DNA from: Mesorhizobium sp. B2-8-5
GTDB lineage: Bacteria > Pseudomonadota > Alphaproteobacteria > Rhizobiales > Rhizobiaceae
DNA: 64,000 nt
Assembly (NCBI RefSeq): GCF_006440675.2
Contig: NZ_CP083951.1
Coordinates: forward strand, 6,109,501 to 6,173,500
Direction: 5' to 3'
In this document: positions 38,160 through 47,400 of the stretch, piece after piece
How positions within the stretch are numbered: the first letter of the stretch is position 1
Layout: every line of letters begins with the position of its first letter
The notes under the pieces: model-generated
Database searches by the model: none
Seen by the model: only the letters and a program-made list of their open reading frames with translations
What the model was told of the DNA's origin: nothing
Translations under genes and position numbers: made by a program

Positions 38160-39455
38160 ATGGACATGCTAGCAAGGGAAGACCGGCCACCCCTATTCGC
38201 CTCGGCGTCCGTCTACATCGTCGGAGCGCTGTTCGTGTGTTTCACGGCCTGGGCGTCATTCGCCGAGGTGGATGAGATCGCACGCGGCGACGGCAAGGTG
38301 ATACCCGCTTCGAAGACGCAGATCATTCAGGCCAGCGAAGCCGGCGTCGTGCAGGAGATCGCCGTCCAGATCGGCCAGACCGTCAAGAAGAACGACCTCA
38401 TCATCCGTCTCGACAATTCGGGCAACACGTCGAGCCTTGGCGAAGAGAAGGCCAAGGCGCGGGCGCTGCAGGCGCGCATCGCCAGGCTGCAGTTCGAGCA
38501 GAGCGGCAGTGTCGAAGGGTCGTTTCCCTGCCCTGTGGAAATCCAGAAGGTCGCGCCGGAGATCTGCGACAACGAGCAAAAGCTGCTCGTCGCGCGCCGC
38601 GACAATTTCGAGGTCAAGCTGTCGGTTCTCAAATCGCGCCTCGACCAGCGCGAGAAGGAACTCGACGAGGCCACCGCCAACGCCGACCGCCTATCCAAGA
38701 GCCTTGCCGTCACTGACCAGGAAGCGGCGCTGGTCGAACCCATGGTCAAGAAAGGCCTGATGGCCAAGACCGAACAGATCCGCGTCGAGCGGGAACAGAC
38801 CGACCTTCACGGGCAGTTGACCCTGGCCGGCGAGACCATCAAGAAGACCAAGTCGGCTATCACCGAGGCGCAGCTTCAGGTGAACGAATTGGGCCTGCAA
38901 TTGCAGCAGGAGGCGTTGAGCGACCTGACGCAGGCGCTCGCCGATCTTTCCGTGGTCGACGAAACCATCCGCGGCGCCACCGACAAGGTGGCGCGCACCG
39001 ACATCCGCTCACCGGTCGACGGCATCGTCAACACGCTCGACGTCAACACGCTCGGCGCCTTCGTGCAGCCAGGCGCGGTCGTGGCCGGCATCGTGCCGAC
39101 ATCCGAAACGCTGCTGGTCGAGGCCAGGGTTTCGCCGCGTGACGTCGCCTTCATCCAGCCGAATCAGGAGGCGCTGATCAAGGTCACGGCCTATGATTTC
39201 TCGATCTTCGGCGGCATCGAGGGCAAGGTCTCCAACATCACTGCCGACAGCCTCGTCGACCAGAAGACGGGCGAGCCCTACTACCAGGTGCGGGTCGCCA
39301 CCGAGAAGTCGACGCTGACAAGGAACGGCAAGACCTATTCGATCATCCCCGGTATGATCTGCTCGGTCGACATCAAGACCGGACGCAAGACGATCCTCAA
39401 CTATCTTTTGAAGCCCATCAACAAGGCGCGTCAGGAGGCAATGAGTGAGCGATAG
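38160..39455 (+). CDS. HlyD-family type I secretion adaptor (LapC type)
   Basis: A 431-residue periplasmic adaptor. It has a short cytoplasmic N-terminus, one membrane segment at about residues 16-36, a biotinyl-lipoyl half (GDGKVIPASKTQIIQASEAGVVQEI), a long coiled coil, and the C-terminal beta domain with RSPVDGIVNTL and DIKTGRKTILNYLLKPI. It links the ABC exporter to TolC. Its end overlaps the RHH gene by 11 bases. Confidence 0.95.
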   Translation: MDMLAREDRPPLFASASVYIVGALFVCFTAWASFAEVDEIARGDGKVIPASKTQIIQASEAGVVQEIAVQIGQTVKKNDLIIRLDNSGNTSSLGEEKAKARALQARIARLQFEQSGSVEGSFPCPVEIQKVAPEICDNEQKLLVARRDNFEVKLSVLKSRLDQREKELDEATANADRLSKSLAVTDQEAALVEPMVKKGLMAKTEQIRVEREQTDLHGQLTLAGETIKKTKSAITEAQLQVNELGLQLQQEALSDLTQALADLSVVDETIRGATDKVARTDIRSPVDGIVNTLDVNTLGAFVQPGAVVAGIVPTSETLLVEARVSPRDVAFIQPNQEALIKVTAYDFSIFGGIEGKVSNITADSLVDQKTGEPYYQVRVATEKSTLTRNGKTYSIIPGMICSVDIKTGRKTILNYLLKPINKARQEAMSER

Positions 39456-40086
39456 CGCCATCCATCCGGACACTTCGCGCGAACGGCTGCTGCCGGCGCT
39501 CGCGGCCGAGGATTTCGGCCCGGAATTCCGCGTCGTGGCGCGCGGCGGCGTGCGTCGCGGCATCCGGCTGGAGCGCGCCTTCTGGGTGTCGCTGAAGCAG
39601 ATGGCCGAAAGCCGAAAATGCACGATCGGCATGCTGGTCGAGGAGATCGCCGAACACCATCCCGACCAGGGCAATCTCACCTCGGCGATCCGTGTCGCCT
39701 GCATGCGCGGCCTCGCCGAGGAAAGCATGGAATTGCGCAAGCTCGCTTCGATCCGCACGATCAACGCAATCCTGATCGCCTGCCCCTCGCCCGCCTTCGC
39801 GCTGTCTTCGTCGAAGAAGATCCTGGCCTTCAACACGCCGTTCCAGCAACTGGTCAGGCGTCAGTTGCCGAGCGCGCCCGGCGAGGACGGGCGCCAGGAC
39901 CTGAAGCTGGCGCTCGACCTCAACGTTCCCGACATCTTCGCCCGCCTCGACGCCAATGGCGAAACGCCGGTCACCAGCGGCTTCGTCATCGGCGCGGGCG
40001 AGCGCCGCTATCGCGGCCAGCTCAGCGCCGTGCGCGCGCCTGTCACCGAGCCGGAACTGCTGATGGCTTTCGTCTACAACGGGTAG
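39445..40086 (+). CDS. Ribbon-helix-helix protein with PAS-like C-terminal domain
   Basis: A 213-residue protein. Residues about 29-90 match the RHH_4 DNA-binding domain (GGVRRGIRLERAFWVSL, CTIGMLVEEIAE, GNLTSAIRVACM). Residues about 103-213 have the PAS pattern: ACPSPAFALSSSKKILAFNT is the first strand pair, ending with GERRYRGQLSAVRAP and LLMAFVYNG. The GTG start sits seven bases after AGGAGG and overlaps the end of hlyD, so translation is coupled. The fusion suggests a signal-responsive repressor of the secretion/adhesin genes. The PAS call is by pattern only. Confidence 0.8.
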   Translation: MSDSAIHPDTSRERLLPALAAEDFGPEFRVVARGGVRRGIRLERAFWVSLKQMAESRKCTIGMLVEEIAEHHPDQGNLTSAIRVACMRGLAEESMELRKLASIRTINAILIACPSPAFALSSSKKILAFNTPFQQLVRRQLPSAPGEDGRQDLKLALDLNVPDIFARLDANGETPVTSGFVIGAGERRYRGQLSAVRAPVTEPELLMAFVYNG

Positions 40087-40172
40087 GACAATTCCAGGAA
40101 CAAAGGCGCGTCGCGGCTTCCCTGGCGGGATCGAGCGGTTCTGCGTCCTGGTGGAACGTCGACCGCTACAGT

Positions 40173-41123
40173 CTACTGCCTCAGGCTCGAAGCCGCCGAT
40201 GGTTCCGGCGAGCCTTCACCGGGCGCCACCGTCGCGAAGCCGCCTGCGATGTCGGCGATCTGCGCGCCGGACTTCGACCCGTGGATCCAGGCGCGATCCG
40301 TGCTGAACGAATAGAGCGGAACATAATCGGGCAGATCGCTGTCACGAAGAACGGCGTTGCCGAGGCTGTCGAGGATGAAGGCGCCGCTTCCCGTGCTTAC
40401 CGACAGGACGGCGTGGAAGAACTTGCGGCGGCGATCCTGGAGCACCACGAGCGACATGCTCTGCGCCGGGATGCCGGCCCTGAGCAGCGCCGCCATCTTG
40501 AGTATGGCGAAATCCTCGCAATCGCCGGCGCCATGTTCGAGGATTTCCGAAGGCTTCGCCCAATAGTCGAGCTTGCCGTAGACGACGCTGTCCTTGCGAT
40601 AGGCGATCAGGCGGTTGATGCTGCTGTTGACGAAAGCGAGCTTCTCGCGAAAACCCTTGTCGGCGGCAATGTTGATGATCTCGGCGAAAGCCGGGCTCTC
40701 GCGGTCGCAGACGCTGCCGGCGGTGCAATCGACGATGGCCTTGTAGACGGGAGTCCAGCGCGCCGCGACCGGAAAGTTGCGCATCGACAAAGCGACGGAG
40801 CCGAAGACGCCGGGGATGATCGCGGCGGTCTGGATCGGGTCGATGCCGGGATCGGCCTCGGCGCTCGAGCGCGCTTCAACCGCGTAAGCCGCTGCCGGCG
40901 CGTAGCCTGCCGAAACCTCCGCGATCCGGTAAGCGGTGGCCGCCCGCCAAGGCAGCGGCCGGGCCAGCGAAACACCGCCGAGGCTCGCCGGCGCAAGCAC
41001 CTTTTGCAGGACCGGATCCGGGCCCGGATTCGCGCCGGCGGACGATGGATTTGCCAAACCGGCAAGGCCGATCGCCAGCAAGAGAACCTTGATCCCCGTC
41101 GGGGCTGCTTTTTGTATTTTCAT
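40173..41123 (-). CDS. Periplasmic transglutaminase-like cysteine protease (LapG/BTLCP family)
   Basis: A 316-residue protein with a signal peptide (residues 1-30) and a bacterial transglutaminase-like cysteine proteinase domain. The expected triad is visible: Cys202 in GAGDCEDFA, His237 in FFHAVL, Asp252 in FILDSLG. In Pseudomonas, LapG clips the N-terminus of the giant adhesin LapA and releases it from the surface when cyclic-di-GMP falls. Here the gene lies between the secretion operon and a giant adhesin with a fitting AAAG site. The ATG at 41123 follows AGGTGG; a GTG at 41132 is less likely. No LapD is in the window. Confidence 0.9.
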   Translation of the reverse strand: MKIQKAAPTGIKVLLLAIGLAGLANPSSAGANPGPDPVLQKVLAPASLGGVSLARPLPWRAATAYRIAEVSAGYAPAAAYAVEARSSAEADPGIDPIQTAAIIPGVFGSVALSMRNFPVAARWTPVYKAIVDCTAGSVCDRESPAFAEIINIAADKGFREKLAFVNSSINRLIAYRKDSVVYGKLDYWAKPSEILEHGAGDCEDFAILKMAALLRAGIPAQSMSLVVLQDRRRKFFHAVLSVSTGSGAFILDSLGNAVLRDSDLPDYVPLYSFSTDRAWIHGSKSGAQIADIAGGFATVAPGEGSPEPSAASSLRQ

Positions 41124-41446
41124 AACGCCCACCTTTGACTGTGGACGCTACCAATCTTGTCTCAAATTATCGGAAAGGAAGGTAGGTAAATTTCCGCGAA
41201 TCACTCTATTCTGTTTTGCGTCAAATTTTATTCAAATTTATACTTTCATTTACCAAGACGGAGGCGCGCGGCGCGGTCAATCCCGCCTTCCTTAAGATCA
41301 TGCATATCCAGATATATCATCGCGATTTACCAAGTGTAAAAAATGCGATTCTCTACATATTCGAGTATATGAAATAGATTGAATGTCTGTTGCAAAGTCC
41401 AGGCCTGACATGTCTCTTTCCGGGAAATGCCGGAGGGGCTTTAGCT
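41124..41446. promoter_or_regulatory. AT-rich divergent control region between the LapG-like gene and the adhesin
   Basis: About 320 bp with no ORF and strikingly lower GC than the surroundings (41160-41390). It must carry both divergent promoters. GGAGGGG at about 41432 is the adhesin ribosome site. I see no clear palindrome that could be assigned to a regulator. Confidence 0.6.
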
Positions 41447-44400
41447 ATGACAACCAATATCGAATTCGACGCCGTTTCAAATTCCTGGGACGAGCACACG
41501 AGTGCTGGTGAAAATCATATTTCCACGGGTGTCCAGGTCGCGCAGGCGACCACCGGCCAGGCTGCAAGCGAGCCGGTACCGGTCGATGTCGGCAGCGGCG
41601 CGCCGGCGCAGGGCACGGCCAATACGCCAGCCGCGAACCAGCCGGCAGCCGATGCCAAGGCCCCTGCTTCCAACGCTCCCGCAACGGCGGCAAATGCAGC
41701 GGCAGGGAATATCCCGCATGAATATCACGTCGAGGCCGGCAACATCGTAAAGCTTCCGGCCAGCGTGTCGATCGACAACATCAAAGTCGACGGACATGAT
41801 CTCGTCCTCACGCAGCCCGACGGATCCGAGATCGTCATCAAGGACGCCGCACTGAACGTGCCGACCTTCATCCTCGGCGACGTCGAGGTGCCGCGCGTGG
41901 CCCTGATCGCCGCGCTCGAGGCAAGCCATGTCGATGTCGCCTTCGGCGCCGACGGCTCGATCTCGGCTGGCGGCAACGGCTCGCCGGGCAGCGCGGGCGG
42001 AAATTTCGAACATCCCGCAGGTGGGATCGGCGACGGCTTCGGCCTGACGTCGCTGCTGCCGCCGACGGACCTGGCGTTCGGCCAGCCTGAACATCGCGAG
42101 CTGTTCCCGGGATTGCTGCCGGACTCGACGCCGGCGATCCTCGACCTGACGCCATCGACCAGCGGCGGCGACACCACCGTCAACGAGAAGGGCCTGCCGG
42201 CAAGCTCAGGGTCGGAAGGCTCGGGCGAGGCGCAGGATCCCGCCGCCAACACCGACCAGTCCGAGATCAACAGCGGCAACTTCACAATCACCTCGCCCGA
42301 CGGCATCGGCTCGGTGAACATCAACGGCACGAATATCTCAGGCGCCGAGCTTGCCAACAGCGCGTCGACGCCGATCAACATCACCACGCCGCTCGGCAAG
42401 CTGACCATCAACGGCTACGACGCCGCCACCGGCCAAGTGAGCTACACCTACACGCTGGAGCATAGCGCGCAGCATCCGGACGGCGCCGGTACCAATTCCA
42501 CCTTCGACAACTTTACGGTGACAGTCACCGACAGTGACGGTGACGTCTCGCTCCCCGGCACGCTTTCGGTGCAGATCGTCGATGACGTGCCGACTGCCCA
42601 TAATGATGTGGCTACGCAGGCAGCCGAGAACGCACCGGTGACGGTGGACGTGTTCGCCAACGACGTGCCCGGCGCGGACGGCGTCAACATCGCCGACCCG
42701 ACGAAGGTGAGCCTGGTGGCGAACTCGCTGACGGGCTCCGGCACGGTCACCTATCACAATGACGGCACCTTCACCTACACGCCGGCCGCCGGCGAACAGG
42801 GCACGGTGACGTTCCAGTACCAGATCGTCGATGGCGACGGCGACCCGTCGGTGGCGACGGTGACGATCAATCTGAAGCCGGATTCGACGCCCACCATCGA
42901 TGTGACGCCGCAGAATCCCGATGCGAACGGCCACAGCGCGGCGAGCGAGGCCGGCCTTCCGCCGCATGATGGCCTGCCTGCGGGTTCGGGCGAAATCGCC
43001 GACAACGACGCCAACAACAACAGCGACACCAGCGAGACCACGACCGGCGCGCTGGCTATCACCACCGGCGGCGACACGATCGGCCACCTCTACGTGACCG
43101 ACAAGGACAACACCCAGATCGAGGTGACCAACGCAGCCGGTGGCATTCTGGTGCACGGCCAGTATGGCGACCTGACCATCACCGGCACGCCGGCGACCGG
43201 CTACACCTATTCCTACACGCTGCTGGATAGCACCCCGGGCAACGGCACGCATGACGACTTTGCCGTCAAGGTGGTCGATTCCGACGGCGACCCCGCTTCC
43301 ACGACGCTCACCATCGACATCGTCAATGACGTGCCGACGGCCAAGGCCGACACGGACGCGGCGCAGTCGGGCGAGACGGTGACCGGCAATGTCGAGACAG
43401 GGACAAGCACCCATGGTCTCGGCGCGGCCGACACGGCGGGCGCGGACGGCATCGCGTCGATCACCTGGACGAACGCGGTGACCAATGCCGGCGTGACGAC
43501 GGTGACGGGCACCCATGGCGTGCTGACGGTCTTCGCCAATGGCGAATACAGCTATCAGGCCAACCCGAACACGCCCACCGGCACTGACGTCTTCAACTAC
43601 ACGATTACCGACGGCGACGGCGATACCTCGCCGGCGACGCTGACGATCGAGGTGACCGGCAGCCAGCCGCGTGTGGTGGCGGAGGTTGCGGCGGTCAACG
43701 AGGCGGGCATCGATACGACGCCGCCGGTCGGCGACCTCGGCCCCGGGACGGTGGACGGCTCGCATGCCGGCGACGGCTCGGAGACCACCACCGGTACGCT
43801 GACCTTCTCGGATCCCGACGGGGCGACCGTGACCGGTGTTCAGGCCGGCGATGTGGGCAGCGATGTGACCGGCAATGTCGGTACGAACATCAATGGCACG
43901 TACGGCATCCTGCACGTCAACGCGGATGGCACCTACACCTATACGTTGACGTCGCCGGAAGCGAATGTCCCGACGGGTAACGACGGCGCCAATGTGCAGC
44001 CCGGACAGGACGTGTTCACGTTCACGGTAACCGATGGGCTTGGCAACACGTCCACGTCGACCATCACGATCAATATCACGGACGACGTTCCCACGATCTC
44101 GAACGCGGTGGTCGGCAGCTCGGTGACGCTCGACGAGACCAGCAACGGCCCGACGACGGACGGCGTGCTGAACCCGGCGATCATGACGGCCACGAGCGCT
44201 GCGGCGATCGTGACGCTGACCTCGAACTACGGCGCCGACGGCGCCGGCTCGACGGGCTATGCGCTGTCGGTGACGAACGCGACCTCCGGACTTGCAACGG
44301 CGCAGGGCGACCATCCCATCACGCTGGTGCAGGTCGGCAACACGATCGAGGGCCAGTACAACGATGGCGGCACGCACACCGCCTTCACGGTGTCGATCGG

Positions 44401-47400
44401 CGCGGATGGCAAGCTGACGGTGGTGCAGAACGTCGCGCTCGAACACCTGATCGATGGCGGCCCGGCCGCCTACAACGACGCACTCAACCTTGACGGCAAG
44501 ATCGCCGTGACGGCGACGGTGACGGACGCCGATGGCGACACCGCCTCCACCGGCGCCATCAACATCGGCGGCGCCGTCACCTTCCTCGACGACGGCCCCA
44601 CGATCTCGAACGCGGTGGTCGGCAGCTCGGTGACGCTCGACGAGACCAGCAACGGCCCGACGACGGACGGCGTGCTGAACCCGGCGATCATGACGGCCAC
44701 GAGCGCTGCGGCGATCGTGACGCTGACCTCGAACTACGGCGCCGACGGCGCCGGCTCGACGGGCTATGCGCTGTCGGTGACGAACGCGACCTCCGGACTT
44801 GCAACGGCGCAGGGCGACCATCCCATCACGCTGGTGCAGGTCGGCAACACGATCGAGGGCCAGTACAACGATGGCGGCACGCACACCGCCTTCACGGTGT
44901 CGATCGGCGCGGATGGCAAGCTGACGGTGGTGCAGAACGTCGCGCTCGAACACCTGATCGATGGCGGCCCGGCCGCCTACAACGACGCACTCAACCTTGA
45001 CGGCAAGATCGCCGTGACGGCGACGGTGACGGACGCCGATGGCGACACCGCCTCCACCGGCGCCATCAACATCGGCGGCGCCGTCACCTTCCTCGACGAC
45101 GGCCCCACGATCTCGAACGCGGTGGTCGGCAGCTCGGTGACGCTCGACGAGACCAGCAACGGCCCGACGACGGACGGCGTGCTGAACCCGGCGATCATGA
45201 CGGCCACGAGCGCTGCGGCGATCGTGACGCTGACCTCGAACTACGGCGCCGACGGCGCCGGCTCGACGGGCTATGCGCTGTCGGTGACGAACGCGACCTC
45301 CGGACTTGCAACGGCGCAGGGCGACCATCCCATCACGCTGGTGCAGGTCGGCAACACGATCGAGGGCCAGTACAACGATGGCGGCACGCACACCGCCTTC
45401 ACGGTGTCGATCGGCGCGGATGGCAAGCTGACGGTGGTGCAGAACGTCGCGCTCGAACACCTGATCGATGGCGGCCCGGCCGCCTACAACGACGCACTCA
45501 ACCTTGACGGCAAGATCGCCGTGACGGCGACGGTGACGGACGCCGATGGCGACACCGCCTCCACCGGCGCCATCAACATCGGCGGCGCCGTCACCTTCCT
45601 CGACGACGGCCCCACGATCTCGAACGCGGTGGTCGGCAGCTCGGTGACGCTCGACGAGACCAGCAACGGCCCGACGACGGACGGCGTGCTGAACCCGGCG
45701 ATCATGACGGCCACGAGCGCTGCGGCGATCGTGACGCTGACCTCGAACTACGGCGCCGACGGCGCCGGCTCGACGGGCTATGCGCTGTCGGTGACGAACG
45801 CGACCTCCGGACTTGCAACGGCGCAGGGCGACCATCCCATCACGCTGGTGCAGGTCGGCAACACGATCGAGGGCCAGTACAACGATGGCGGCACGCACAC
45901 CGCCTTCACGGTGTCGATCGGCGCGGATGGCAAGCTGACGGTGGTGCAGAACGTCGCGCTCGAACACCTGATCGATGGCGGCCCGGCCGCCTACAACGAC
46001 GCACTCAACCTTGACGGCAAGATCGCCGTGACGGCGACGGTGACGGACGCCGATGGCGACACCGCCTCCACCGGCGCCATCAACATCGGCGGCGCCGTCA
46101 CCTTCCTCGACGACGGCCCCACGATCTCGAACGCGGTGGTCGGCAGCTCGGTGACGCTCGACGAGACCAGCAACGGCCCGACGACGGACGGCGTGCTGAA
46201 CCCGGCGATCATGACGGCCACGAGCGCTGCGGCGATCGTGACGCTGACCTCGAACTACGGCGCCGACGGCGCCGGCTCGACGGGCTATGCGCTGTCGGTG
46301 ACGAACGCGACCTCCGGACTTGCAACGGCGCAGGGCGACCATCCCATCACGCTGGTGCAGGTCGGCAACACGATCGAGGGCCAGTACAACGATGGCGGCA
46401 CGCACACCGCCTTCACGGTGTCGATCGGCGCGGATGGCAAGCTGACGGTGGTGCAGAACGTCGCGCTCGAACACCTGATCGATGGCGGCCCGGCCGCCTA
46501 CAACGACGCACTCAACCTTGACGGCAAGATCGCCGTGACGGCGACGGTGACGGACGCCGATGGCGACACCGCCTCCACCGGCGCCATCAACATCGGCGGC
46601 GCCGTCACCTTCCTCGACGACGGCCCCACGATCTCGAACGCGGTGGTCGGCAGCTCGGTGACGCTCGACGAGACCAGCAACGGCCCGACGACGGACGGCG
46701 TGCTGAACCCGGCGATCATGACGGCCACGAGCGCTGCGGCGATCGTGACGCTGACCTCGAACTACGGCGCCGACGGCGCCGGCTCGACGGGCTATGCGCT
46801 GTCGGTGACGAACGCGACCTCCGGACTTGCAACGGCGCAGGGCGACCATCCCATCACGCTGGTGCAGGTCGGCAACACGATCGAGGGCCAGTACAACGAT
46901 GGCGGCACGCACACCGCCTTCACGGTGTCGATCGGCGCGGATGGCAAGCTGACGGTGGTGCAGAACGTCGCGCTCGAACACCTGATCGATGGCGGCCCGG
47001 CCGCCTACAACGACGCACTCAACCTTGACGGCAAGATCGCCGTGACGGCGACGGTGACGGACGCCGATGGCGACACCGCCTCCACCGGCGCCATCAACAT
47101 CGGCGGCGCCGTCACCTTCCTCGACGACGGCCCCACGATCTCGAACGCGGTGGTCGGCAGCTCGGTGACGCTCGACGAGACCAGCAACGGCCCGACGACG
47201 GACGGCGTGCTGAACCCGGCGATCATGACGGCCACGAGCGCTGCGGCGATCGTGACGCTGACCTCGAACTACGGCGCCGACGGCGCCGGCTCGACGGGCT
47301 ATGCGCTGTCGGTGACGAACGCGACCTCCGGACTTGCAACGGCGCAGGGCGACCATCCCATCACGCTGGTGCAGGTCGGCAACACGATCGAGGGCCAGTA

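Noticed and set aside
35867..38275. Open frame of 802 codons overlapping the ABC exporter
   Set aside because: It lies in another frame of the secretion ATPase gene; its product is Arg/Pro/Gly-rich with no motifs, while the other frame has Walker A, the signature motif and Walker B.
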